NCBI GenBank assembly: GCA_016903675.1
Contig: JADQBA010000027.1
Location: forward strand, 1-64,000
Source: Stigonema ocellatum SAG 48.90 = DSM 106950
Lineage (GTDB): Bacteria; Cyanobacteriota; Cyanobacteriia; Cyanobacteriales; Nostocaceae
Reading direction: 5' to 3'
Length of the DNA stretch: 64,000 bases
In this document: positions 53,004 through 61,061 of the stretch, in pieces
Layout: each line of letters begins with the position of its first letter
How positions within the stretch are numbered: position 1 is the stretch's first letter
Notes under the pieces: generated by a model
Told to the model about the DNA's origin: nothing
The model's database searches: none
What the model saw: the letters and a program-made list of their open reading frames with translations, nothing else
Position numbers and translations under genes: made by a program

Positions 53004-53429
53004 TCATGAAGGAATTGACCAATCCACAATTTTTAAATTAGGGACTTTCTCAAAATCTTTAAGGTTACGCGTACAAACTGTACCATTTAAGGAAAGTGCA
53101 ATGGCTGCTATTCTTAAATCTTGTGTACCAATACGAATTTTTTGCTTTAATAATTCGTTATAGATATCAAATGCGGCTTCATCAAAGTCAAGAATATTAG
53201 CTTGACATAACCGATTAAATGTTTCTCTTAATAAAGAGTAAGCCGTAACTAATTCTTGCTTTGATTTTGCTCGTTTAATTACATCTAAACGACCGTACAT
53301 CTGCTCAACAATAGTTATTATTGTGACTGCTATTTCTGAAGGATTTACAGCAGCTACTTTACTAACTACTACTGGATGACCTCGTTGTAGTAGCGAAATA
53401 TGGTCAGTATCAAGTACCCATACTGTCAT
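53004..53429 (-). CDS. vapC: VapC-type PIN-domain toxin
   Basis: The 141-residue ribonuclease toxin has the PIN acidic residues: Asp 7/Asp 9 in VLDTDHISLL, Glu in AVTIITIVEQMYG, Asp in IGTQDLRIAAIAL and the late Asn/Asp (TVCTRNLKDFEKVPNLKIVDW). Family toxins cleave tRNA or rRNA. The antitoxin-like gene at 53457-53831 precedes it on the same strand with a 27-base gap. All four catalytic acids are visible, so it is probably active. Confidence 0.88.
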   Translation of the reverse strand: MTVWVLDTDHISLLQRGHPVVVSKVAAVNPSEIAVTIITIVEQMYGRLDVIKRAKSKQELVTAYSLLRETFNRLCQANILDFDEAAFDIYNELLKQKIRIGTQDLRIAAIALSLNGTVCTRNLKDFEKVPNLKIVDWSIPS

Positions 53430-53456
53430 CTTATTTATACAATATAAAATATGCTC

Positions 53457-53831
53457 TTACTCTTGCGGAAAAGTATCTTCTGTTGATTTATCTAGTTCGT
53501 GTCGATAGTTTTCTATAGCTGAGAGCATTTGCTCAAATTGTGGGTCATCTTTAAAAACTCCAGCCATTGCTAACCAGGGGTTTTTCTGCTCAGCAGATGG
53601 CAATTTTACTGATATTGAAACAATTTCTGCACCAGCTAGATGGGTTTCTAGACGTTGCTGAATTTGGGCTAATGCTGTTGTGCGGTCGCTTGCTTCAACT
53701 TGTAATTCAGACCAACCCGGAACAATAGCAACTGTTCTGCCATCAGCTTCTTGCTTGACAATAACGTTTACTAAAACCTCACTATTGTCTTGGTTATTAT
53801 TTTGTGATGTTACAGATGAAAAGGAATTCAT
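53457..53831 (-). CDS. antitoxin partner of the VapC toxin (HicB-like start)
   Basis: This 124-residue protein is encoded just before the PIN toxin on the same strand. The N-terminal domain (VLVNVIVKQEADGRTVAIVPGWSELQVEASDRTTALAQIQQRL) resembles the HicB partial RNase-H-like fold. The C-terminus is acidic and helical (FKDDPQFEQMLSAIENYRHELDKS), the part expected to block the toxin. Pairing of such proteins with PIN toxins is common in cyanobacteria. The leader 53832-53883 is AT-rich and lies next to a MITE insertion. Confidence 0.75.
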   Translation of the reverse strand: MNSFSSVTSQNNNQDNSEVLVNVIVKQEADGRTVAIVPGWSELQVEASDRTTALAQIQQRLETHLAGAEIVSISVKLPSAEQKNPWLAMAGVFKDDPQFEQMLSAIENYRHELDKSTEDTFPQE

Positions 53832-53883
53832 AACAATTTTTTCAGTTTATGCTCTTTAATTATAAACGAACCCGGATAAATAC

Positions 53884-54008
53884 CAATACCGTTCAGTTAA
53901 GGCTTTGATCCCCCCTAACCCCCCTTAAAAAGGGGGGAATAAGCCCCCCTTTTTAAGGGGGGTTGGGGGGATCTTCAGTCTGTGAACACTACTAACTGAA
54001 CTGTATTG
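53884..54008. mobile_element. MITE family D with 10-bp target duplication
   Basis: Ends CAATACCGTTCAGTTA and TAACTGAACTGTATTG are inverted repeats (15 of 16). The interior is a long AAGGGGGG/CCCCCCTT palindrome. Perfect flanking copies of GGATAAATAC lie at 53874-53883 and 54009-54018. Confidence 0.9.
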
Positions 54009-54087
54009 GGATAAATACCGGATTCAAAAACGCGATAGCTCCCATTCTCCACAAACATAAAGACGCACTAGCTAAGGAGGAACAATC

Positions 54088-54516
54088 ATGACAGAACAAA
54101 CCATTTTTGAACAAAGCAGTGGTAACGTCTTTGCTGACCTCGGCTTGGAGGATGCAGAGGAACTTTTCACGCGAGGCAAAATCGGGATTCAGGTACTTCG
54201 CCTGTTAAAACAACGTAATTTGAAACAACGGGAAATTAGCAAACTTCTTGGCATTCCCCAGCCGGAAGTATCGTATTTGATGCGAGGCGAGTTTCAACGG
54301 TTCAGCGAAGGGAAACTTCTTACTTTCCTCAAACGCCTACTAGGATGCCTAAGAAAGTTGCTTGGGTTCTGGGGTCTAGCCCAGTTTCATCGGCTGGACG
54401 CCCTTGCTGCAAATCTAATATCTCCTGACGTGACCAAAATAATAAATAGGTGGTGGAACTCTATTACTAACAATATCTTTGTTATATATCTTAACCAAAT
54501 TCTGCACTTTCAATAA
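54088..54516 (+). pseudogene. XRE/HigA2-type antitoxin with broken 3' end
   Basis: A strong AAGGAGG site leads to MTEQTIFEQSSGNVFADLGL and the HTH core LKQREISKLLGIPQPEVSYLMRGEFQRFSEGKLLTFLKRL, a known class of short antitoxins (usually about 95-100 residues ending with a beta strand). After LKRL the sequence is unrelated (LGCLRKLLGFWGLAQ) and runs on to 54516, overlapping the convergent gene at 54415-55065. So the 3' part seems lost by rearrangement. The 70 bases before the ATG read FKNAIAPILHKHKDALAKEE in frame and end in TGA overlapping the ATG, suggesting that a toxin gene was cut upstream. Confidence 0.65.
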
Positions 54517-55065
54517 TTCTTCTATTGTTTTATGATCTTCATGATTTTCATCCACAATACCTATGGAATTAACAATATCTTCAAGAATTAAATTTGATAT
54601 TGTTGTCCTCGTAATAAAAATACCATAATCTTCTATATGTATTAGTTTATAATTAAAATGACTGTACTGACTTAAGTAATTATTCATTAGCTTTATTTGA
54701 TTAGAGATTTTTTTATTACAGGCAATAATATAAAAATTATCCATTAAAAAACATATAAAATTATTAGATTTTGGGATTAAATATTTTCTTTTATCAAGAA
54801 AACCATATGCTGCTATTAATTTTTTTATTAGTTCTTCTTCGATCCAAGAAAAGAATACGCAACAAACCTCTTCCTCATCAATTTTCAATCGGCGCTCCCA
54901 GACTTCATCATCGGTCAATTTTCGCTTTCTAGTTACTACCTTATAATTTACATTATAAAAATTGATTCGATGTAAATACTGCTCAATTTTTTCTTTTGCA
55001 ATAAAGTCTAAGAGGTAGATTCCTGATTTTGAAATTCCAAATTTTATATTTCGATTAATAGGCAT
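54415..55065 (-). CDS. hypothetical protein, 216 aa, AT-rich
   Basis: Unrecognised. It is a soluble, charged protein rich in Ile, Lys, Asn and Tyr. Features are IAKEKIEQYLHRINFYNVNYKVVTRKRK, a FFSWIEEELIKKL helix and VNSIGIVDENHEDHKTIEELLKVQNLVKIYNKD. No catalytic motif was found. The GC content is much lower than the surroundings, suggesting recent acquisition. The last 100 bases overlap the run-on of the broken antitoxin on the other strand. The ATG at 55065 lacks a strong ribosome site, so the start is uncertain. It may be part of a small defence cargo. Confidence 0.5.
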   Translation of the reverse strand: MPINRNIKFGISKSGIYLLDFIAKEKIEQYLHRINFYNVNYKVVTRKRKLTDDEVWERRLKIDEEEVCCVFFSWIEEELIKKLIAAYGFLDKRKYLIPKSNNFICFLMDNFYIIACNKKISNQIKLMNNYLSQYSHFNYKLIHIEDYGIFITRTTISNLILEDIVNSIGIVDENHEDHKTIEELLKVQNLVKIYNKDIVSNRVPPPIYYFGHVRRY

Positions 55066-55227
55066 AGCATTAATAGCGAAATTGAAATTGATTTATTTTC
55101 GTCTATGACTATAGGATGCCCAGAAGTATCTCATTTCTAACCTGCCTTTTAGGAGTGTTTTTAGTACATCTGTACTATTTTTCCCACTCCTTTCAGATTT
55201 GCTTATACCACACGCTATCCTTTTGTA

Positions 55228-55318
55228 TGCCCTGCACCTTGGAAGATGGGGGCAATCTGTAGATCGAGGGGGTCAGCTTCGTTCATATTTCGCTTGCATC
55301 GGTTTGCGTTAAAACACT
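55228..55318 (+). repeat. 91-bp direct repeat, right copy
   Basis: Pair of 52166-52256, same orientation. A third partial copy of its end (GGTTTGCGTTAAAACACT) lies at about 55364-55382. Confidence 0.85.
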
Positions 55319-55385
55319 TTTTTGTTTGTGCTGAAAGGGTTTCAGGCTGTGAGAGTTACTCATATGGGTTTGCGTTAAAACACTT

Positions 55386-56801
55386 TTATGCCCAAAAAGG
55401 GAGATAGCGAGCATAGCGGGTAGAGGTTGATTCGGATTCGTCTGCCTTGACCAAGCCAGCTTCTTTGGTAGCTCCTATAATTAGAGAAACGGTTGCTGTC
55501 CTTGACTCACTTAGACGAAACCGCTCCCTTAGGGTTTGGTTAGACATGCGTTGATTGCTGACGTACAACAGGCAACAATGCTGGTAGCAGGCTCGAATTC
55601 GGTCTGGTTTGCTCATATCGGCAAAATCTTGATGGGCAAACAGTACTGCTGTTGTGCGTGTCTCACCCACTCGGAAGTCTGGTGCGGGTAGTTGAAACAC
55701 CTCTGCTTCACTTACAACTTTGTCAATGCCACTGCCTTTTTCTTCACAGATGCCGAAACGTCGCATTAGGTCGGCGAGTTGTTCGTTGCGGGAGCGATAT
55801 TCATCAATAAAGCGCTCCACCTTAATGGGCGGGATGCCGGGATTAGATATCTCAATGCGATCGCAATACATCTCGATCATTACTGAAGCGCCCGTCGCTA
55901 GAAAATCCTGATGCACTAAAGCATTAGCAATAAGTTCTCGTAAAGCCTGTTTCGGGAACATTTTTACTTCTTCCCGCACAACTTCCTCTATAAAGCGATT
56001 TTGCGGTGCTGCTGAGTGGACAAAATCCACTAACCCCTCAAAGCCAACGGCATATCCTCGGGTTCCCATCTTGTCATCACGGGTTTGCAGCTTGTTGATA
56101 CCTTCGTAGATCACGACACGGGGTGCTTTACGAGCCAATGCAGAGGAAAAAGCATTCAGTTTTTTCGCCAAAAGGACAGCGGCTAGGTTGGTAATTCTCC
56201 AACTCTGTGTTGTCTGTTGGATTAAATCTTGGCTCTGCAATCTTTCTAGGACAGCATCGCGATTGGTGGGGTAGGGGATGCCTAATAGTTCAAAGTAGCT
56301 CTGAGTATCGAGGAGGGCGATTACATCGTCAGGGCTAGCGTCAGATCGGGCGGGTTGGGAAAACCAATCTTGTTGGTCTTCAGCAAAAATGCTCTTGAGT
56401 ACATCTGGCGTCATCGGCACTAGATCTTCTCCCGCTCTCATTAGGTAGGCTCCATCAAAGGCTAATGGTTGCCCGACGGGACGGGTTGGCACTTCAAAAA
56501 CTAGCACTCGCCCATCAGGATGCTGCAATTCTGTAGCGTCTACTCGAAACCTGAGTTTCTCTACAATGCGGGCTTTGATCTCGTTGAGGGCGATTGGGGA
56601 TGGAAAAGCTTGGGAACCTACGACTCGACGCGGGGGCTTGTCAGTTACGCCCAAAACCAGATATCCACCGCCTTCGTTGGCTAGAGCTACACAGTACCGA
56701 AACAATTTGGTTGTATCAAACTGTTGTTTGGCTTCTTTGAATTCTAGCCGTTCTGTTTCTGCGGGTGCATTCAGCCATTTTTCAAGCTTTTCAAGCGTAA
56801 T
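55386..56801 (-). CDS. AlbA_2/Schlafen-type ATP-binding transcriptional regulator
   Basis: The start ATG at 56801 (MITLEKLEKWLNAPAETERLEF) gives about 471 residues; the frame continues upstream only as restriction-subunit debris. The N-terminal AlbA_2 domain is seen as RLEFKEAKQQFDTTKLFRYCVALANEGGGYLVLGVTD. A helical middle follows. The ATPase part is HATPase_c_4 (FPKQALRELIANALVHQDF, DRIEISNPGIPP and the later RNEQLADLMRRFGICEEKGSGIDKV). A winged-helix C-terminus (MSNQTLRERFRLSESRTATVS) ends it. Such proteins occur in restriction, BREX and phage-defence islands, either as regulators or as effectors. Confidence 0.82.
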   Translation of the reverse strand: MTLEKLEKWLNAPAETERLEFKEAKQQFDTTKLFRYCVALANEGGGYLVLGVTDKPPRRVVGSQAFPSPIALNEIKARIVEKLRFRVDATELQHPDGRVLVFEVPTRPVGQPLAFDGAYLMRAGEDLVPMTPDVLKSIFAEDQQDWFSQPARSDASPDDVIALLDTQSYFELLGIPYPTNRDAVLERLQSQDLIQQTTQSWRITNLAAVLLAKKLNAFSSALARKAPRVVIYEGINKLQTRDDKMGTRGYAVGFEGLVDFVHSAAPQNRFIEEVVREEVKMFPKQALRELIANALVHQDFLATGASVMIEMYCDRIEISNPGIPPIKVERFIDEYRSRNEQLADLMRRFGICEEKGSGIDKVVSEAEVFQLPAPDFRVGETRTTAVLFAHQDFADMSKPDRIRACYQHCCLLYVSNQRMSNQTLRERFRLSESRTATVSLIIGATKEAGLVKADESESTSTRYARYLPFWA

Positions 56802-56803
56802 CA

Positions 56804-56911
56804 TGCAGCACTTACCTGTTTTGGCGATCGCCCTATCAATCCCCTCAAACGCCTCATCCAAAATCGCCACAATCCGCTTTTGTTCAGAAAGCGTTACCAG
56901 GTAAGGCTTTT
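56804..56911 (-). pseudogene. type I restriction specificity subunit (HsdS) C-terminal scrap
   Basis: In the frame leading into the AlbA_2 gene the minus strand reads EKPYLVTLSEQKRIVAILDE and AFEGIDRAIAKTGK. SEQKRIVAILDEAFEGI is the conserved helix near the end of HsdS proteins. The first part of the gene is absent; a TGA lies just upstream. This residue shows a former restriction gene. Confidence 0.75.
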
Positions 56912-57183
56912 CTCATAATAAAGCATTGTACTGTACCACCTACAGCATAAACAGCATCATAGCCAATTCGTTCCGTCCAAATCACTGCATCAGGTTGTTT
57001 TGCTTGCAAGCGATGACAAGCTACAAGTAGATCGTTATCAATTTCGTAATCACCAGTGTTGATATTAATTGAGATAATTCTGCCAATATTTTCTGCTGTC
57101 TCGACTTGAACACGGATTACTTTTTCATAAATTTCTCCGCCACGCTTTGCAATTTCTTCTTTACTGAGTTGGGAGTTAGGCAT
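56884..57183 (-). CDS. small conserved protein with altered C-terminus
   Basis: The start MPNSQLSKEEIAKRGGEIYEK (ATG 57183) and the body VETAENIGRIISININTGDYEIDNDLLVACHRLQAKQPDAVIWTERIGYDAVYAVGG match a common cyanobacterial small protein of about 90 residues found next to PIN toxins, so it is likely an antitoxin. The last residues (VQCFIMRKALPGNAF) are read from a junction with the HsdS fragment and replace the normal end. The partner toxin is missing. A GGGGGAAAGGGGAAAAGGGG tract lies upstream at 57258-57280. Confidence 0.6.
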   Translation of the reverse strand: MPNSQLSKEEIAKRGGEIYEKVIRVQVETAENIGRIISININTGDYEIDNDLLVACHRLQAKQPDAVIWTERIGYDAVYAVGGTVQCFIMRKALPGNAF

Positions 57184-57290
57184 ATCAGTAACCTCCTCAT
57201 TTAAGTTTCTATCTTTCTTTGTATATAGTAAATCATATTCATAATACACTCCTGCCCCCTTTTCCCCTTTCCCCCTGCCCAGCATGAACA

Positions 57291-58232
57291 CTGAACACCG
57301 CTCGTATCCAAAATACCCTAGAAACCTTCTTTCAAGATTCTGCCCTTTGGTCGCACCCCGGACGGCGGATTGTGTTTTGGTACGATCCTGACCAACAATT
57401 TGCCAGTAGCTTCAATGAACTCCAACTCGAAGGCGTAGAGAAACTTCAACTCGCTGATACTCCCTTTACCGTCAAACCTGCAAGCGATGGGCATTTCTCC
57501 CGATAGCGACGAACGAGGATTACTCCTGGCCATGCTTTCCGTCCTCGCAGGCTTAAAAGTACCCGATGCAGGTAGACTGATTCGGCGGGTGTTGTTGGGA
57601 GGGTTATTAGAATCTGATAATGTTCTCTGGTCTGATATTGAGCGTTTTGTATCAAAAGAAGCCTTCTGGGAGGTAGTCCAAGAACACACTGACTTGGACA
57701 AGCAAAACCCCAGCTTAAATAAATTATTCGTGCAGTTGCTCATCACCCATTTTGCACAATCACTGCACGGTGCTATCCCATCTCAGCTAGCAAACCAAGT
57801 TATCACCCCTAAACAACGGGCTTACGCCTTCATCGACCAGTGGACGCGTGACCAGCAAGATTCTCCAGGCTGGAAAACCCTAAGCAATGAAGTGGCAGAC
57901 CAATTACATATACTTGATGCTTTAGAGATTTTAGAGCCAGAAGTTTTATTTGAAGCAGCCAGTTTTGAGGTTGTAGACCAAGTATTCATTTGCGCCTGCG
58001 TTAAAATATTGCGCACGCAAATTTGGCAACCAACAGTGGAACTCACCCCTTGGCGAACTTGGTTACAGGCGCGTCACACTCTGATTTGGTTTCCTAAATA
58101 CGAGAAGATTTATCAAGCAATGGATGCTGCGATCGCTATGTTGGAATTCAAACAGCAATATATAGCAGGATTCCGCCAGCCAGCCCCAGCCTTATTTAAA
58201 GCCTACGCCAGCTTTCTCAAACAGACGGTAAG
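57291..58232 (+). pseudogene. pglZ: BREX phosphatase pglZ, 5' half with deletion and break
   Basis: From a CTG at 57291 the frame reads NTARIQNTLETFFQDSALW, SHPGRRIVFWYDPDQQFASS and FNELQLEGVEKLQLADTPFT, which I recognise as the start of BREX-1 PglZ type A. At about 57480 the sequence jumps, after loss of perhaps 100 codons, to MGISPDSDERGLLLAMLSVL and then LNKLFVQLLITHFAQSL, PSQLANQVIT and ending FRQPAPALFKAYASFLKQ. The alkaline-phosphatase-like domain and all after it are missing. The CTG stands where ATG is expected. The gene is dead; its 3' end is broken at 58232 where repeat sequences begin. Confidence 0.75.
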
Positions 58233-58281
58233 CTATTGTAATCCAATAATGCTGTGGAAAAAATTACGCTATTTCGTGGTT
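58212..58281 (+). repeat. scar repeats, left pair
   Basis: CTTTCTCAAACAGACGGTAA (58212-58232) recurs at 60775-60795, and GTAATCCAATAATGCTGTGG through CGTGGTT (58238-58281) recurs at 61018-61061 with two mismatches. Both are direct repeats, so the ParA region lies between duplicated pglZ-end sequences. Confidence 0.8.
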
Positions 58282-58628
58282 TGATGACTTCCGGTAAAAA
58301 GTCCAGATCTATTTTGCGATCAATTGGAATGAGGGCTGTACGTTTGCTCATTTTTGAAAAGTTAATGCTCTGCAAGATATCAAGTCATATCATTAAAAAA
58401 TTCCGTACCGTACGTAGAGACAATAGGAGTTTACTGTAGCTAATATAGTTTGTTATATCACGTACCACAACATTTCCTGTGGTGAGTTTTAACGGAAAGA
58501 ACACATGCGTCAGTCGCCAGAATTCAGCTTGGGTATTCTGTGCGACTGGCGGACTCGTCTTGGGGTTTAAATCCCCAACGAAAATGATTCTGACTCCTGA
58601 CTCCTGACTTCTTCTTTAATTATCTTTA

Positions 58629-59852
58629 ATGGATATTGAGTTATCAGAACTTCCTAGCGTTTCCTTAAATGCTCGGCAATATTTACCCGCTTGTTCAGCC
58701 ATCTATATGGTGATTGATTCGCTTAATCAAGTACTGTATGTAGGAAAAGCATCTAACTTACAAATAAGATGGCAAAGGCATCATCGTCTTGAACAATTAA
58801 ATGACATTGATAAAAAAATGTTCGTTCGGATTGCTTGGTTGGTTTGTGAGCAAAATCAGCTAGATAAATTAGAAGTTGATTTCATAGCAAAGTATTCTCC
58901 TCTACTAAACAATACGCCAGTTACCAAGGAAAAGGAAAAATGGAAATCTGAGATGATAAACATGACAACTGTAATAAGCATTATCAATTTAAAAGGTGGT
59001 GTAGGCAAAACGACGACAACCATTCAACTTGCAGAGTGTCTTGCCAGTGAGTTTAGCAAAAGGGTTTTAGTGATAGACCTAGACCCTCAAACTAACGCGA
59101 CCGTTGCACTTATTGGCGAAGAAAGTTGGGAGGAATTAGACCAACAGAAACAAACTCTATTCCATCTTTTTAACGATAAACTCGAAGGAACATCTTTTTT
59201 CAATATTGATAATGCCATTCAACCTTGTGTATCTAATTTGAAACTGAGCTATTTAAGTTTACTGTCTTCAAGTATCAAATTTATCGACATCCAAGACCGT
59301 ATTTCAGAAATTTCTCACAAATCGAACTATTGTATAAACCCAATGGAGGTACTGAAAACAGGAATTCATTCTCAACTAAAAAACTATGATTACGTTTTTA
59401 TTGACTGCCCTCCTAATCTTGGATTTATTACAATAAATGGAATTGAAATTAGTGATTACTTTTTAATTCCAACCATTCCTGATACACTTTCCACCTATGG
59501 AATTCCTCAAGTTGTCAAGACTATTTATAACTTTAAAAAAGACCGTAATCTGCCAATTGAATGTTTGGGGCTTATAATGACAAAATACTCTTCCAATTCA
59601 AATGCACATAGACGAGGAAAGAATGAACTCTCAGCACGCTTTGCCAAAATATTTCAAGAACTTCATATTCCTCAATCTCCAGTGTTTGAAACAGTGATAC
59701 CACAGGCAAATGCAACAGCAGAAGCAATGGAATTTGGGGCAAATATAAGTACTTTTAGACAAAAGTATGGTCGTTCAAAGTGTGGCGATCGCTATTTATA
59801 TGAGTACGTCATTAATTTAGCAAATGAGTTTATAAAACATGTCATAAATTGA
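58629..59852 (+). CDS. GIY-YIG nuclease fused to ParA-type ATPase
   Basis: One 407-residue frame carries two modules. Residues 20-95 are a GIY-YIG endonuclease: AIYMV (24-28), LYVGK (36-40), Arg 47, His 51, the catalytic Glu 82 (LEVDFIAKYSPLLNN) and Asn 94/95. Residues 112-407 are a ParA/MinD-like ATPase: Walker A LKGGVGKTTT (121-130), LVIDLDPQTNAT and DYVFIDCPPNLG, the plasmid partition type. ATG codons at residues 109 and 112 could also start a free ParA. The gene is AT-rich and lies inside the wreck of pglZ, followed by a coiled-coil gene. The pairing of a nuclease with a partition ATPase is unusual; it may serve a mobile element or defence. The function is inference. Confidence 0.82.
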   Translation: MDIELSELPSVSLNARQYLPACSAIYMVIDSLNQVLYVGKASNLQIRWQRHHRLEQLNDIDKKMFVRIAWLVCEQNQLDKLEVDFIAKYSPLLNNTPVTKEKEKWKSEMINMTTVISIINLKGGVGKTTTTIQLAECLASEFSKRVLVIDLDPQTNATVALIGEESWEELDQQKQTLFHLFNDKLEGTSFFNIDNAIQPCVSNLKLSYLSLLSSSIKFIDIQDRISEISHKSNYCINPMEVLKTGIHSQLKNYDYVFIDCPPNLGFITINGIEISDYFLIPTIPDTLSTYGIPQVVKTIYNFKKDRNLPIECLGLIMTKYSSNSNAHRRGKNELSARFAKIFQELHIPQSPVFETVIPQANATAEAMEFGANISTFRQKYGRSKCGDRYLYEYVINLANEFIKHVIN

Positions 59853-59868
59853 ATCTGAACAGGAAGAT

Positions 59869-60405
59869 TTGCAGGAAGTTCCTATTACCAACACATCTCT
59901 ACAAGATTGCACGCAGGCTCAGCTAGAGTTAATTGTTATGACCACCGACGATCCAACAAGTCAACGCATAGAAACGCTCCCATCTTCTCAAAAGTCGCCT
60001 TTGACTTTAGAAATGATATACCGCGAACTGATGCTTTTCCGGAAGGACATGCAAGAGAGTATGGAGAAGCTTCAAGTCTCTATAGAATCTCTTAGAGAGG
60101 AAATGACAGACCGAAAAAGAAAAGAAACACAGACGAGTGACTCACCTAGTAAAACACCTGAAAACAAGCAACCTAGAACTAAAAAGCTCGATTTTAATGC
60201 TGTAGCTTACTTGCAGGAGCATGGCGAGGATGCTCTGCGCTTAGAACTTGAAAACAAGGCTAACAGCGAGATTACACAGATCGGTCGTTCGGTGGGTATC
60301 AAAAGAGGAAGAGACTCGAAAAGTATTGAACGTGAGGAGATGATACAAGAGGTTATTTTAAATGCTAAGCGTCGATTGAGTGCGGGTTCAGTTTTTCTAA
60401 AATGA
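59869..60405 (+). CDS. coiled-coil protein downstream of the GIY-YIG-ParA gene
   Basis: This hypothetical protein has up to 178 residues. The middle is a helix (ELMLFRKDMQESMEKLQVSIESLREEMTDRKR) able to form a coiled coil, followed by a Ser/Pro/Lys linker and a basic C-terminal domain (LDFNAVAYLQEHGEDALRLELENKANSEITQIGRSVGIKRGRDSK, then EEMIQEVILNAKRRLSAG). Position and build fit a small DNA-binding partner for the ParA protein, in the way ParB or KfrA-like proteins act, but no known domain was found. The start is uncertain: TTG 59869 without a good site, or ATG 59938 (MTTDDPT). It converges on a brxA-like fragment. Confidence 0.6.
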   Translation: MQEVPITNTSLQDCTQAQLELIVMTTDDPTSQRIETLPSSQKSPLTLEMIYRELMLFRKDMQESMEKLQVSIESLREEMTDRKRKETQTSDSPSKTPENKQPRTKKLDFNAVAYLQEHGEDALRLELENKANSEITQIGRSVGIKRGRDSKSIEREEMIQEVILNAKRRLSAGSVFLK

Positions 60406-60536
60406 GACGGTAGCGACGTAATCGCAGAAATCATCCGAATCCCTAGAGCGTCACTGATTGCTAGAAAATCAAGAAAGCTAGCAGATCTATAGTTTTTCTC
60501 TTCGTATGCCTTTATTTGTTCTTCTGTGCGATCGCA

Positions 60537-60743
60537 TAAGAATGCAAGATGAAAGCGCTTGAGTATAGTTTGCAGCGCACGCTCACGAGATACTTTGGAG
60601 CGCATTTGAAACAAGTCTTCTACCAATACCCGTTGCCGAATATCCTCATAGGTTGCACCAAGGTGCATCAGTTCAGCAACTGTCACGGTTTCAGTCAGAA
60701 CAAAAGCATTGTTAGTACGAGCAGCATAAGCTGTTTCGGTCAT
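60537..60743 (-). pseudogene. probable BREX brxA (DUF1819) N-terminal fragment
   Basis: The minus strand from 60743 reads MTETAYAARTNNAFVLTETV, TVAELMHLGATYEDIRQRVL, VEDLFQMRSKVSRERALQTI and LKRFHLA, which resembles the start of BrxA (DUF1819). From about 60537 the frame continues with unrelated or degraded sequence and then opposes the coiled-coil gene. The rest of brxA is not present. The orientation is opposite to the pglZ remnant, so the locus has been rearranged. The family call rests on recalled sequence. Confidence 0.5.
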
Positions 60744-60774
60744 AGTAGGAATAAAAATACAGGTAGACAAGAAA

Positions 60775-61061
60775 CTTTCTCAAACAGACGGTAAGTTTTT
60801 TTAAAAGGGAACTCTTAACAGGGAAATCCCCATAATTAAAATTAGGGGATTTGAATAATGACGCATTGAAACATCGTGGCTTACGCCATCTCGTTTCAAA
60901 TATTTTTATCTTTTTTCATAAATAAATTTAGGGGCTTTCAACCCTATATTCGGGGCTAATTCAATCTTGCTGTTAAGAGTTCACTGGTCCCTTGTTCCCG
61001 CTCCCGTTGCGGGCTTGGTAATCCAATAATGCTGTGGAAAAAGCTACGCTATTTCGTGGTT
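60775..61061 (+). repeat. scar repeats, right pair
   Basis: Second copies of the pglZ-end repeats (60775-60795 and 61018-61061), now 222 bases apart. Between them lies AT-rich sequence with a GGGGATTT/AAATCCCC inverted pair and no gene. Confidence 0.75.

Noticed and set aside
53884..54008. The AAGGGGGG palindrome considered as a transcription terminator of the VapC operon
   Set aside because: It lies upstream of that operon, has MITE ends and a 10-base target duplication, so it is a mobile element.
60207..60536. C-terminal half of the minus-strand frame continuing from the brxA-like start
   Set aside because: It is mostly antisense to the coiled-coil gene at 59869-60405 and has no BrxA-like motif, so it is not counted as coding.
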